In this document: positions 49,028 to 58,330 of the stretch, piece by piece
How positions within the stretch are numbered: position 1 is the first letter of the stretch
Layout of the letters: each line of letters starts with the position of its first letter
NCBI RefSeq assembly: GCF_001522585.2
Contig: NZ_CP013373.1
Location: 1,178,001 to 1,242,000 of the forward strand
Direction of reading: 5' to 3'
Origin: Burkholderia sp. NRF60-BP8
Lineage (GTDB): Bacteria; Pseudomonadota; Gammaproteobacteria; Burkholderiales; Burkholderiaceae
DNA length: 64,000 nucleotides
The notes under the pieces: generated by a model
Told to the model about the DNA's origin: nothing
Seen by the model: only the letters and a program-made list of their open reading frames with translations
Database searches by the model: none
Made by a program: the position numbers and the translations under genes

Positions 49028-52000
49028 TTATGCACCCGTGTGCTTGCCTGCATCGGCGCCCGGCCCGTGGCGTTCGAACCAGCCGCGCACGCGGCGCGCG
49101 AGCGAGTCGAAGCCGAGGTAGATCACGGGCGTCGTGAACAGCGTCAGCACCTGCGACACGATCAGGCCGCCGGCGATCGCGATCCCGAGCGGCTGGCGCA
49201 GCTCGGAGCCGGCGCCCGAGCCGACGATCAGCGGTACCGCGCCGAGCAGCGCGGCGAGCGTCGTCATCAGGATCGGCCGGAAGCGCAGCAGGCACGCCTG
49301 ATAGATCGCCTCGCGCGGCGGCTTGCCTTCGACGCGTTCGGCCTCGAGCGCGAAGTCGATCATCATGATCGCGTTCTTCTTCACGATGCCGATCAGCAGC
49401 ACGATGCCGATGATCCCGATGATGTCGAGATCGTGCCCGGTGATCATCAGCGCGAGCAGCGCGCCGACGCCGGCCGACGGCAGCGTCGACAGGATCGTGA
49501 TCGGGTGGATGTAGCTCTCGTACAGCACGCCGAGCACGATGTACATCGTGACGACCGCCGCGAGGATCAGGAACAGCTGGTTCGACAGCGACGCCTGGAA
49601 CGCGAGCGCCGCGCCCTGGAAGCGCGTCTGGAACGAGCCGGGCAGGCCGATGTCCTTCTCGGCTGCCTCGATCGCCTTGACCGCTTCGCCGAGCGACGCG
49701 CCCGGCGCGAGGTTGAACGAGATCGTCGTCGACGGGAACTGCGACAGGTGCGCGACCAGCAGCGGCGACGGCCGCTCGTGGAACGACGCGATCGACGACA
49801 GCGGCACCTGGCCGCCGCCGGCCGACGGCAGGTAGATGTCGTTCAGCGACTGCGCGTAGTGCTGCTCCTTCGGCTCCGACTCGAGAATCACGCGGTACTG
49901 GTTCGACTGCGTGAAGATCGTCGACACGATGCGCTGGCCGAACGCGTCGTACAGCGCGTTGTCGACGGTCGCCGGCGTGATGCCGAAGCGCGCGGCGCTC
50001 GCGCGGTCGATCTCGATGTACACCGACTGCCCGTTGCTCTGCAGGTCGGTCGCGACGTCGGCGAGCGACGGCTCCTGCTGCAGCCGCGCGACGAGTTTCG
50101 GCACCCAGGTCGCGAATTCGCCGGCGTTCGGGCTCGTCAGCATGAACTGGTACTGCGTGGGGCTGACCGTCGAGTCGATCGTCAGATCCTGCACCGGCTG
50201 CATGAACAGCGAAATGCCGGTGATGTTCGACACGCGCTGCTGGAGGTCGCGGATGATCTGCGCGGCGGTTTCGGAGCGCTCGTCGCGCGCCTTCAGGTTG
50301 ATCAGCATCCGGCCGCTGTTCAGCGTGATGTTGCTGCCGTCGACGCCGATGAACGACGTGAGGCTGTCGACGTTCGGATCCTTCAGGATCTCGGCCGCGA
50401 GCGCCTGCTGGCGTTCGGCCATCGCGCCGTACGAGATCGACTGCGGCGCCTGCGTGATCGCCTGGATCACGCCGGTGTCCTGCGCGGGGAAGAAGCCCTT
50501 CGGCACGTAGACATAGAGCAGGGCGGTCAGCCCGAGCGTCAGCAGCGCGACGACGAGCGTCGAGCGCTGGCGGTTCAGCACCCATTCCAGCGCGACCGCG
50601 TAGCGCGCGATCACCCAGTCGATCGCCCGGTGCACGCGCGCCTCGAAGCGATGGCTCTCCGGCGGCGGCGAATGGCGCAGCAGCTTCGCGCACATCATCG
50701 GCACGAGCGTGAGCGACACGATCGCCGAGATCACGATCGTCACCGCGAGCGTGATCGCGAATTCGTGGAAGAGGCGCCCGACCACGTCGCCCATGAACAG
50801 CAGCGGGATCAGCACCGCGATCAGCGAGACCGTCAGCGAGATGATCGTGAAGCCGATCTGCCGCGAACCCTTGAGCGCGGCCTCGAGCCCCGATTCGCCT
50901 TCCTCGACGTAGCGCGCGATGTTCTCGATCATCACGATCGCATCGTCGACAACGAAGCCGGTCGCGATGGTGAGCGCCATCAGCGACAGGTTGTTCAGCG
51001 AGAAGCCGGCCATGTACATCACCGCGAGCGTGCCGATCAGCGACAGCGGCACCGACAGGCTCGGGATGATCGTCGCGTAGACGTTCGCGAGGAACAGGTA
51101 CATCACCAGCACGACGAGCGCGACCGCGAGCAGCAGCTCGAACTGCACATCGCGCACGGCCGCGCGGATCATCGTCGTGCGATCGGTGACGATCTCGACG
51201 TCGAGCGCGGCCGGCAGCGTCTCCTGCAGCTTCGGCAACTGCGCCTTGATCGCATCGACGGTCGCGATCACGTTCGCGCCCGGCTGGCGCTGCACGTTCA
51301 GAATGATCGCGGGGTCCGAATTCACCCACGCGCCGAGCTTGGTGTTCTCCGAGCCGGCGACGACCGTCGCGACGTCGGTCAGCATCACCGGGCGGCCGTT
51401 CTTGTACGCGACGACCGCGCTGTTGTACTGGTCGGCACTCGTCAGCTGGTCGTTCGCGTTGATCGTGTACGCGCGCGTCGGGCCGTCGAAGTTGCCCTTC
51501 GGCGTGTTGACGTTCAGGTTCGAGATCGTCGTACGCAGGTCGTCGAGGTTCATCCCGTACTTCGCGAGCGCGGTCGGGTTCGCCTGGATCCGCACGGCCG
51601 GCCGGTTGCCGCCCGACAGGCTGACGAGGCCGACGCCGGCGATCTGCGAGATCTTCATCGCGAGGCGCGTGTCGGCCAGGTCCTGCACCTGCGTGAGCGG
51701 CAGCGTCTTCGACTTGACTGCGAGCGTCAGCACCGGCGCGTCGGCCGGATTCACCTTCGCGTAGATCGGCGGGGCCGGCAGATCGGACGGCAACAGGTTG
51801 CCGGCCGCGTTGATCGCGGCCTGCACTTCCTGTTCGGCGATGTCGAGCGGCAGGTCGAGCGAGAACTGCAGCGTGATCACCGACGCGCCGGCCGAGCTTT
51901 GCGACGACATCTGGTTCAGCGACGGCATCTGCCCGAACTGGCGTTCGAGCGGCGCGGTGACCGACGACGTCATCACTTCCGGGCTCGCGCCCGGATAGAA

Positions 52001-52147
52001 GGTCTGGACCTGGATCGTCGGGTAGTCGACCTCGGGCAGCGCGGCGAGCGGCAGGAACCGCAGCGCGACGAGACCGGCCAGCATGATCGCCGCCATCAGG
52101 AGAGCGGTGCCGACCGGCCGGAGAATGAACAGGCGGGATGGATTCAT
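49028..52147 (-). CDS. mdtB: RND multidrug efflux inner-membrane pump, MdtB type
   Basis: 1039 aa. Start [20 protein letters not shown]; the RND Asp pair lies in [59 protein letters not shown] and [20 protein letters not shown] follow. Normal family length, unlike its MdtC partner. The gene is 15 bases after mdtA and 187 bases before mdtC, the gap being filled by a repeat. In E. coli MdtB2-MdtC trimers export bile salts and novobiocin; specificity here is unknown. Confidence 0.94.
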   Translation of the reverse strand: MNPSRLFILRPVGTALLMAAIMLAGLVALRFLPLAALPEVDYPTIQVQTFYPGASPEVMTSSVTAPLERQFGQMPSLNQMSSQSSAGASVITLQFSLDLPLDIAEQEVQAAINAAGNLLPSDLPAPPIYAKVNPADAPVLTLAVKSKTLPLTQVQDLADTRLAMKISQIAGVGLVSLSGGNRPAVRIQANPTALAKYGMNLDDLRTTISNLNVNTPKGNFDGPTRAYTINANDQLTSADQYNSAVVAYKNGRPVMLTDVATVVAGSENTKLGAWVNSDPAIILNVQRQPGANVIATVDAIKAQLPKLQETLPAALDVEIVTDRTTMIRAAVRDVQFELLLAVALVVLVMYLFLANVYATIIPSLSVPLSLIGTLAVMYMAGFSLNNLSLMALTIATGFVVDDAIVMIENIARYVEEGESGLEAALKGSRQIGFTIISLTVSLIAVLIPLLFMGDVVGRLFHEFAITLAVTIVISAIVSLTLVPMMCAKLLRHSPPPESHRFEARVHRAIDWVIARYAVALEWVLNRQRSTLVVALLTLGLTALLYVYVPKGFFPAQDTGVIQAITQAPQSISYGAMAERQQALAAEILKDPNVDSLTSFIGVDGSNITLNSGRMLINLKARDERSETAAQIIRDLQQRVSNITGISLFMQPVQDLTIDSTVSPTQYQFMLTSPNAGEFATWVPKLVARLQQEPSLADVATDLQSNGQSVYIEIDRASAARFGITPATVDNALYDAFGQRIVSTIFTQSNQYRVILESEPKEQHYAQSLNDIYLPSAGGGQVPLSSIASFHERPSPLLVAHLSQFPSTTISFNLAPGASLGEAVKAIEAAEKDIGLPGSFQTRFQGAALAFQASLSNQLFLILAAVVTMYIVLGVLYESYIHPITILSTLPSAGVGALLALMITGHDLDIIGIIGIVLLIGIVKKNAIMMIDFALEAERVEGKPPREAIYQACLLRFRPILMTTLAALLGAVPLIVGSGAGSELRQPLGIAIAGGLIVSQVLTLFTTPVIYLGFDSLARRVRGWFERHGPGADAGKHTGA

Positions 52148-52162
52148 CGAGCGGCCCGCGCG

Positions 52163-53527
52163 TTACTGGGCCGCGGGGGCCGCTGCCTGCGACGCGCCGT
52201 GCCGGTGTCCGCCGCGATGACCGCCGGCACCCGATGCGCCTGACGCCGCGCCTGCGCCGCGCGCGCCCGACGCGCCTTTCGGCTTGTCGGCCGGAATCGA
52301 GATCTTCGCGCCTTCGCGCAGGCGATCCGAGCCGTCGGTCACCACGCGCTCGCCGAGCGCGACGCCGCTGACGATGCTCGTGCGTTCGCCGTCGACCGGG
52401 CCGACCGTGACCTTGCGCACCGTCACCGTGTTGTCGGGTTTCACGACGTAGACGAACTGGCCGATCGAGCCCGTCAGCACGGCGGAGGTCGGCACGATCG
52501 TCGCGTTGCGGATCACGTCGACGAGCAGCCGCGTGTTCACGAACTGATTCGGGAACAGCATGCCTTCCTTGTTATCGAAGTTCGCGCGCAGCTTGACCGT
52601 GCCGGTGCTCGTGTCGATCTGGTTGTCGAGCGTCGCGAGCGAGCCCGTCTCGAGCGGCACCGTGTTGTTGCGGTTGTAGGCGGTGACCGACAGCTTCTGG
52701 CCCGCGTTCACCTGCTTGAGTATCTGCGGCAGGTTGTCTTCCGACGTCGTGAAGATCACGCTCATCGGCTGCAACTGCGTGATCACGACGATGCCGTTGG
52801 TGTCGCCCGGCGTCACGTAGTTGCCGGGGTCGACCTGGCGCAGGCCGACGCGACCGGAGACCGGCGCGGTGATGCGCGCATACGTGAGATTGAGTTTCGC
52901 GGAATCGATCGCGGCCTGGTCGGTTTTCACCGCGCCTTCGTACTGCTTGACGAGCGACGCCTGCGTATCGACGGTTTGCGACGCGATCGAGTCCTGCGCC
53001 AGCAGCGTCTGGTAGCGCTTCAGGTCGAGGCGGGCCGTCGCGAGCAGCGCCGCGTCGCGGGCATGCGTGCCTTCGGCGTTCTCGAGCGCGACCTGGTACG
53101 GGCGCGGATCGATCTGCGCGAGCACGTCGCCCTTCTTGACGATCTGGCCTTCCTGGAACGACACCGACTGCAGGTAGCCCGACAGTTGCGTCTTCACCGT
53201 CACGTTCGCGAGCGGCGTGACGGTGCCGAGCGCGGACAGCACGATCGGCATCTCACCCTGCGTCGCGGTGGCGACCTGCACCGGCTGCGGCACGTTCGCC
53301 ATCGCAGCGGGGCCGCCGCGGCCGCGATGGCTGCCCGCGGCGGCGCTGGCGCCCGCGCTTTTCGCCGTGCTGCCTGCCGCCGGCGTGCGGTTCCACGGGT
53401 GCCACCACAACAGGCCGCCGATGACGACGACCGCGACGGTCCCGAGCAGCAGCGTGCGGCGCGGGCGGCGTGCGACGGTGGGTGCGGGGTCTTTCGAAGG
53501 GGGCGTGGGCTTTTGTTCGTTATCCAT
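52163..53527 (-). CDS. mdtA: RND efflux periplasmic adaptor, MdtA type
   Basis: 454-aa membrane-fusion protein. N-terminal membrane anchor (TLLLGTVAVVVIGGLLWWHP near residue 30). Lipoyl half-motifs are VTVKTQLSGYLQSVSFQEGQ and VKKGDVLAQIDPRPYQ, followed by an alpha-helical hairpin, then ITAPVSGRVGLRQVDPGNYV. An unusually Gly/Ala/Ser/His-rich C-terminal tail (from about residue 415) follows the beta-barrel. First gene of the mdtABC operon. The 247-base upstream region (53528-53774) holds no gene and no BaeR-like site I could recognise. Confidence 0.93.
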   Translation of the reverse strand: MDNEQKPTPPSKDPAPTVARRPRRTLLLGTVAVVVIGGLLWWHPWNRTPAAGSTAKSAGASAAAGSHRGRGGPAAMANVPQPVQVATATQGEMPIVLSALGTVTPLANVTVKTQLSGYLQSVSFQEGQIVKKGDVLAQIDPRPYQVALENAEGTHARDAALLATARLDLKRYQTLLAQDSIASQTVDTQASLVKQYEGAVKTDQAAIDSAKLNLTYARITAPVSGRVGLRQVDPGNYVTPGDTNGIVVITQLQPMSVIFTTSEDNLPQILKQVNAGQKLSVTAYNRNNTVPLETGSLATLDNQIDTSTGTVKLRANFDNKEGMLFPNQFVNTRLLVDVIRNATIVPTSAVLTGSIGQFVYVVKPDNTVTVRKVTVGPVDGERTSIVSGVALGERVVTDGSDRLREGAKISIPADKPKGASGARGAGAASGASGAGGHRGGHRHGASQAAAPAAQ

Positions 53528-53774
53528 CGTGTTCTGTCAGGAAGACGGCGCGGCGGCCCGGAAATCGGGCTGCTCGGCTGCGCGTGGGCGACGCGGCGGG
53601 GCGGCCCGGCTCGGTCCGGGGCCCCGCCGATCCGCGCGGGAAAAGAGCGGTGCGCGCCGCGAATGCGGTGCGACGATGGGCATGATCCTACGTGCCGTCC
53701 CCGTTACAGTCCAGCGGTCTATCTTTCAACGGGTTACGGTCGTTACACAACGCGACACGACGATGACGAAACGA

Positions 53775-54599
53775 TTACGGGCCGATGCGCCGGGCCGGCG
53801 CGCCGCCGATTTCGCGGGTGATCTTCGCGATGCATTCGTGCAGCGCGGGCACCACGTGTTCCTGCAGCCATTCGGGCGGACACTGGTGCGACGCGCCGCC
53901 GCAATTCACCGAATAGCGCTGGCCCGACGGGCCGACGAAACCGGCCGCGACCGCGTTCAGGCCTTCGCGCCATTCGCCGATCGCGATCGCGTGGCCGTCG
54001 CGCATCGCTTCGTCGAGCGCGGGCGTCAGGCGGGCGGACACGTGCGGCCAGTCGTCGCCGGCGGTGGTGCGCAGCGATTCGAGCAACTGGCGGCGCTCGT
54101 CGTCCTCGAGCGCGGCGAGATACGCGCGGCCCACGGCCGTACGCGCGATGTCCATCCGCGAGCCAATTTCGAGGCGCGTGACGAGCACGGCCGAGCGCGG
54201 GCGGATCACGTCGATCGCGACCATGTCGAGCCGGTCGCGCACCGCGAGGTGCACGGACAGCGACGTGCGCTCGGCCAGCTCGATCATGAACGGCCGGGAA
54301 CGCGCGCGGATGTCGAAGTTGCGCAGGAAGCCGTGGCTGAGTTCGAGCACCGACGCGGTCAGCACGAAGCGCTCGCTGTCGGGCAACTGGAACAGGAAGC
54401 CGGCGCTGACGAGCGTCGCGGTGATGCGCGAGACGGTCGGCTTCGGGATGCCGGTCAATTCGGTCAGTTCGCGGTTGCTGACGGGGGCGTCGGCAGCCGC
54501 GATGCGGCGCAGCACGGCGAGACCGCGGGCGAGGGCGGTGATCTCGTCGGGCGACGATTCACGGTCCCGCGACGCGGGAGAGGTTACAGTGGTCGACAC
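53775..54599 (-). CDS. IclR-family transcriptional regulator
   Basis: 274 aa. N-terminal winged helix: ALARGLAVLRRIAAADAPVSNREL, then GIPKPTVSRITATLVSAGFL. C-terminal GAF-like effector domain (about residues 95-265) with SLSVHLAVRDRLDMVAIDV and the conserved AVGRAYLAAL and GLNAVAAGF blocks. The start is GTG at 54599, with AGAGAG upstream. No catabolic genes are adjacent, so its target is not obvious; PcaR/KdgR-type aromatic or sugar-acid regulation is the family norm. Confidence 0.88.
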   Translation of the reverse strand: MSTTVTSPASRDRESSPDEITALARGLAVLRRIAAADAPVSNRELTELTGIPKPTVSRITATLVSAGFLFQLPDSERFVLTASVLELSHGFLRNFDIRARSRPFMIELAERTSLSVHLAVRDRLDMVAIDVIRPRSAVLVTRLEIGSRMDIARTAVGRAYLAALEDDERRQLLESLRTTAGDDWPHVSARLTPALDEAMRDGHAIAIGEWREGLNAVAAGFVGPSGQRYSVNCGGASHQCPPEWLQEHVVPALHECIAKITREIGGAPARRIGP

Positions 54600-54679
54600 G
54601 AGGGATTCTCTCTAATTCCGAAACTCGATTTCAATTTTGTTGGTATTGTAGGACTATTGTCAAAAGATGCATGTTCCGC

Positions 54680-54719
54680 GGGTGAACCGGTCATCGGATG
54701 AGATTTTACGGGTTCACCC
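54680..54719. promoter_or_regulatory. 9-bp inverted repeat upstream of the IclR gene
   Basis: GGGTGAACC at 54680-54688 is complementary to GGTTCACCC at 54711-54719, separated by an AT-rich 22-base spacer, 80 bases upstream of the regulator start. Possible autoregulatory operator or 5'-UTR hairpin. The area 54600-54670 is markedly AT-rich, as expected for a promoter. Confidence 0.45.
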
Positions 54720-54785
54720 TTGGTTTATTGGGAAAACACTCAAATGAGCGTGGTCGGAAAGTGCATGAGCCGGTGCAAATACCGC

Positions 54786-54814
54786 TTGACTTGTCGGGCG
54801 GAAACGGAAAGAAT
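54786..54814 (+). promoter_or_regulatory. Sigma-70-like promoter of the candidate sRNA
   Basis: TTGACT (54786-54791), a 17-base spacer and AAGAAT (54809-54814). The -35 differs from TTGACA by one base and the -10 from TATAAT by two. It points toward a structured, terminated transcript and away from the IclR gene, giving a start near 54821. Confidence 0.65.
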
Positions 54815-54820
54815 GTCTCA

Positions 54821-54948
54821 CGTTTTCGAAACATCGTTTCAAGAGTTTAACCGGCAACGATGTTTCGCGCAGTCTCTCAGGTTCTAGCACGGCCCTCGGA
54901 ATGGCTAGAACTTTTTTAGCGCCACGGTCTCCGTGGCGCTTTTTTTTT
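54821..54948 (+). ncRNA. Candidate small RNA with three stem-loops
   Basis: About 128 nt with no ORF. Stem 1: a perfect 12-bp stem (CGAAACATCGTT at 54827-54838 with 54856-54867), 17-nt loop. Stem 2: a perfect 8-bp stem (GTTCTAGC at 54881-54888 with 54904-54911). Stem 3: a 9-bp terminator stem (GCGCCACGG / CCGTGGCGC, loop TCT, 54919-54939) followed by nine T. A well-spaced promoter lies immediately upstream. The terminator U-run is on the plus strand only, fixing direction. The TTTTTT before the terminator stem and the U9 tail resemble Hfq-dependent sRNAs. I do not recognise the family. The rest of the gap up to 55275 holds no gene. Confidence 0.72.
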
Positions 54949-55275
54949 GTGCACCCTGCATGAGGCACTCCCGCAGTCCCGTCCTGGCTCGATTATCGCA
55001 AACGAAGCGAAGCGCAGCCGCATGAGGGCAAACCGGGTGCAGGAGTGAAGACTGGATCACAAGTCGTGAGCTGACGATGAGAGCTGCTTTCGGCACAGGG
55101 GGCGCCCCCATTTCCTTCGGTCCGTCGCTCGCCCGTCCGCATGCTCAATGATCCGGGAAGGTGGCGGTCACGCTGCCTGACTCCCGCTCCCGATTCGTAT
55201 GCCCGCCGTGATGTGTCAAACCCGTATTATCGCGCGTCTGCCGCAGTGACCGTGCGAGCGTGCGATGCCATGCGC

Positions 55276-55653
55276 TCAGCGATGGGGGTTTTTGAATCGA
55301 ATCTTGCGCAAGTAGTCGTAGCCGACTCTTCCAAGCATGATCGGAAGCGCGAAGGAAAAGGTGGCTGCGCCGCCGTTGAGCTTCGAGATCAGACCGATCG
55401 AGCAGGTGCCGATCGATATTGCAGACGCCGACACGAGCAACGCCCGCGAGTAGTAAGGGATGGCGTCGATGCGCTGTTGGTGCGCCGTCGAAAAATGGCA
55501 ATACATGGCGATGCACGTCATCCCGACGACGCTGCCGAACACATAGTCTGCGACATAGTCTTCGGCGAAGACCCAGAACATGGCGACATGAACGAGCCAT
55601 GCGGGGAAGTTGGCAGCCAGATACGCGCGGTGAAAGGCGATGGACGAAAGCAT
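55276..55653 (-). CDS. Small hypothetical membrane protein (125 aa)
   Basis: Four hydrophobic stretches (about residues 12-30, 38-52, 68-85 and 92-108) with a basic C-terminus (YDYLRKIRFKNPHR), so probably an inner-membrane protein. Family not recognised. Its codons are less GC3-biased than the neighbours and the region is lower in GC, hinting at horizontal acquisition or a fast-evolving gene. AGGAGTA precedes the ATG by about 12 bases. A Fur-like palindrome lies 83-95 bases upstream, suggesting iron control. Overlapping longer frames lack membrane logic. Confidence 0.6.
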   Translation of the reverse strand: MLSSIAFHRAYLAANFPAWLVHVAMFWVFAEDYVADYVFGSVVGMTCIAMYCHFSTAHQQRIDAIPYYSRALLVSASAISIGTCSIGLISKLNGGAATFSFALPIMLGRVGYDYLRKIRFKNPHR

Positions 55654-55735
55654 GACTGTTATCTGTACTCCTGTTCAAAGAAGAAGCAGCGATGCAAGCG
55701 GAGGGCCATCCGATTTGCATCGTAATTCAAATGCG

Positions 55736-55748
55736 AATGAGTCTCATT
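55736..55748. promoter_or_regulatory. Fur-like palindrome AATGAG-T-CTCATT
   Basis: A perfect 6-1-6 palindrome. The surrounding TGCGAATGAGTCTCA matches 10 of 14 defined positions of the 7-1-7 Fur consensus TGATAAT-N-ATTATCA. It lies upstream of the small membrane protein gene. The remainder of 55654-56038 contains no gene I can support. Confidence 0.45.
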
Positions 55749-56038
55749 GTTGTTGGTGGAGTGAAGATTGTCCGACGCGCATTCATCCGGGGGCGCGGAA
55801 GCTGTATTGACGGTTCAAAGCCCGAACGGATGTTGGAATGAAGCGTTCGCGTCACGAAAAGGGACGGAGGAGAGCGGTGGGAAGCTGCGATTGACGGAAC
55901 GTGAAGGAGCGTTACGGGTCGCCCGTCGATACGGTCGTCTGTGCGATCTGGTGCGCATCGCCGTAGCGGCCCATGGTGGCAGGCCGGGTTTCGAACAGGC
56001 GTGCCGCTCGTCATCCGGCGCGGGGGCGCATCGCAGTG

Positions 56039-56074
56039 AAAAAAAAAGCGCGATGCCCGCAATGGGCATCGCGC
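56039..56074 (-). terminator. Intrinsic terminator of the PhoX-type gene
   Basis: GCGCGATGCCC / GGGCATCGCGC with loop GCAAT at 56048-56074. On the minus strand it is followed by nine T (56047-56039). It lies about 100 bases past the PhoX stop and is a textbook Rho-independent terminator. Confidence 0.92.
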
Positions 56075-56173
56075 GTGAAACGGCGTGGAGCGCCGACGAA
56101 TGAACGGTGATGAAGAAAAGCCCCCCGGCCAGGGGCGCCCTGCAGGAAGCAGTGCCCCCTCGCGCGCGGCCCG

Positions 56174-58138
56174 TCAGCCTTTCGCGAGCTTGATGCTGGT
56201 CTGCTCGGCGGTCAGGTAGCCGACGCTCGCGCCGAAGCGATCCTTGTAGTTCGCGCGTACGAGCGGGTCGAGGGTCGGCTTGACCTTGTCGTGCAGCGGC
56301 GATTCCCAGTCGCCCGCGTGCTGGAAGTTGCTCATGATGTACGTCCAGCCGTTGATCTCGTCGACCGCGTGCAGGCCCGTCGATTCGGCGCCCGCCGGGC
56401 ACGACAGCACGCGCGCGAGCGATTTCGTGTCGACGTTGTAGGCCCACAGGAAGTTGTTCACGTGCATGCCCGAGTCTTCGCCGATGAACAGCGTGCGCAG
56501 CTTTTCGGAGAATTTCAGGTTGTCCGGGTTCGCGATCTTGTCCGGGTTCGCGAGGTTGCCGAGCGCGTCGGCCGCGGCGAGGTCCTCGCCGACGAGCGCG
56601 GCGGGCGCGCCCATGTCGACCGGCACCCATTCGCTGTCGATCGCGCCGCCCGTCGTGTCGCGCTGGCCGGCCTTCAGGTTCAGCGCATAGACGGCGCCCG
56701 CGGCGATCTTCTTGTCGACCGCGACGTCGCGCGACACCGCGTTGCCCTTGACCATCGACGTTTCGATCCGCGACATCGCCGTGTAGACGATCTTGTCCTT
56801 CGCGTTCACGGTCGTGCCTTCGAGCTTCGTGAACGCCATGCTGCCGCCGAGCAGCGCCGCGTAGCGGTGCGTCTCGAGGAACGCGGCCGCCTTTTCCATC
56901 CCCGGCTTCACGCGCATCCAGTTGAACTTGCCGCCGAAGTGGATCTTCGTGTAGCTCGCATCGTTCGGATCGGCGGTCGCGAGGTCCATGATGTCCGACG
57001 CCTTCAGCGTGTTCGCGAGCGTTTCGATTTCGCTGCTGGTCGCGTGGCCGATCTTGATCCACGTGAGCGTCGCGGTGCCCGCGCCCGCGGACGACGTCTG
57101 CGTCCACTTCGCGACGTACAGCGTGCCGGCCGACAGGTCGGCCGCCTTGTCGGCGACGAACATGAACAGGCCGCCGTTGGTGGCGTCGTCGCCCATCATC
57201 ACGGTGCGCTGGTCCGGCATCACCTGGATCAGCTCGTGCGAGATGCGACCGAGGCAGTAGTGCTTCTTCACGGTGCCGGTGCCGTCCGGGTTCACGGTGA
57301 TCTCGGGCAGGTGGCCGTAGTGGTAGGGGTTCGCCTTCGTCTCGTCGCCGAACGTGTTCTTGCTGAACGCCTTGAACTGCGCGTCGGTTGCGGCCTTGGT
57401 CGCATCCGGCTCGTATTCCTCGCTCGACAGGTGCGTGCCCCACGGCGACAGGCTCGCGCCGCAGGTGATCCACAGGCCGTGCGCCTTCGACGTATCGACG
57501 TTGTGGTACTTGACGACCTTCAGCGCGCCGGTGGCCGGATCCTGGTCGAGCGTGAGCACGGCGATCGGCGACGGCAGCTGGCCGTACTGCGACGCGCTGG
57601 CCTGGTCGCGCGTCGTATATTCGAACTGCACGACCGCGAACACCGTGTTGCCCTTCACGCCGGGCACGTTCGCGTTCTTCAGCGTCAGCAGCGAGCTGCC
57701 GTCCGGGCAGTCGGAATAGAACTGGCGCTCCTTGCCGGCCACCGAGCGATCGATGATCGGCTGGTTGTTGATGTCGTAGTAGCCGCCTGCGAGCGTCGTG
57801 CCGCCGTTGCCGTCCGGCACCATGTCGCCCGTCACGAAGAACGGCCGGTACGCGAGCTTGAAGTTGCGCGACGAGCCGTCCGAGAACGACACCGACAGCG
57901 TCGAGCCAACCGTCGTCGTGGCCATCGCGGCCGCGTTGTCGAGCGTGGGCGCGGCCATCGTCGAGAATGCCGCCGACGTATAGGCAGCGGCGACCGGGGC
58001 CGGCGTCGACGCGGGATCGTCGTCGCCGCCGCAACCCGTCAGCAGGGCCGGCAGCGCGAGGCCGGAAAGGGGGAGCATCGGTGCGCCGGCGAGGATCTTC
58101 AGGGCTTGACGACGGGAAGCATTGGGCAACGCGGGCAT
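56174..58138 (-). CDS. PhoX-family (DUF839) secreted phosphatase
   Basis: 654 aa. Tat-type signal (SRRQALKILAGAPML) running into a possible lipobox (ALLTGC). The DUF839/PhoX beta-propeller follows: LTLDQDPATG, THLSSEEYEPD (the SSEE metal-binding block), GRISHELIQVMPDQRTVMMG with DDATNGGLFMFVAD, and FIGEDSGMHVNNFLWAYNVD. PhoX enzymes are Ca/Fe-dependent alkaline phosphatases scavenging phosphate esters outside the cell. Start at 58138 because the signal peptide begins there; an upstream ATG at 58297 is unlikely. Monocistronic with its own terminator. Confidence 0.88.
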   Translation of the reverse strand: MPALPNASRRQALKILAGAPMLPLSGLALPALLTGCGGDDDPASTPAPVAAAYTSAAFSTMAAPTLDNAAAMATTTVGSTLSVSFSDGSSRNFKLAYRPFFVTGDMVPDGNGGTTLAGGYYDINNQPIIDRSVAGKERQFYSDCPDGSSLLTLKNANVPGVKGNTVFAVVQFEYTTRDQASASQYGQLPSPIAVLTLDQDPATGALKVVKYHNVDTSKAHGLWITCGASLSPWGTHLSSEEYEPDATKAATDAQFKAFSKNTFGDETKANPYHYGHLPEITVNPDGTGTVKKHYCLGRISHELIQVMPDQRTVMMGDDATNGGLFMFVADKAADLSAGTLYVAKWTQTSSAGAGTATLTWIKIGHATSSEIETLANTLKASDIMDLATADPNDASYTKIHFGGKFNWMRVKPGMEKAAAFLETHRYAALLGGSMAFTKLEGTTVNAKDKIVYTAMSRIETSMVKGNAVSRDVAVDKKIAAGAVYALNLKAGQRDTTGGAIDSEWVPVDMGAPAALVGEDLAAADALGNLANPDKIANPDNLKFSEKLRTLFIGEDSGMHVNNFLWAYNVDTKSLARVLSCPAGAESTGLHAVDEINGWTYIMSNFQHAGDWESPLHDKVKPTLDPLVRANYKDRFGASVGYLTAEQTSIKLAKG

Positions 58139-58243
58139 GTGGAGTCCAGTTTCGGTTGTTGGAAGAATGGCGTTCGCGAAGCAGGCGAGCGGCAAGCTTC
58201 GCGAAGGCAAGTTGAAATCTGGACCGAAGTGTAGGGACGCTAG

Positions 58244-58261
58244 ATGAAAGTTTTTTGAATT
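58244..58261 (-). promoter_or_regulatory. Weak Pho-box-like sequence upstream of PhoX
   Basis: On the minus strand AATTCAA-AAAA-CTTTCAT lies about 107 bases before the start. The second half resembles CTGTCAT (6 of 7); the first half is poor. It would fit PhoB control, which is expected for phoX genes, but the match is weak. Confidence 0.3.
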
Positions 58262-58330
58262 GAAAACGTAATGATGCGTCGGGCATCCGTCAGGCATGCT
58301 GCGGGATGCCCATCGGATGCTTGCTCGCGC

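Noticed and set aside
54714..55111. Minus-strand ORFs overlapping the candidate sRNA
   Set aside because: They cross the terminator and stem structures antisense and have no family resemblance.
55145..55720. 191-aa minus-strand ORF overlapping the small membrane gene
   Set aside because: It is in another frame, lacks membrane or domain logic and is Arg/His-rich as shadow frames are.
55768..56103. 111-aa plus-strand ORF after the Fur-like site
   Set aside because: No conserved motif, no SD, and it runs into the PhoX terminator hairpin.
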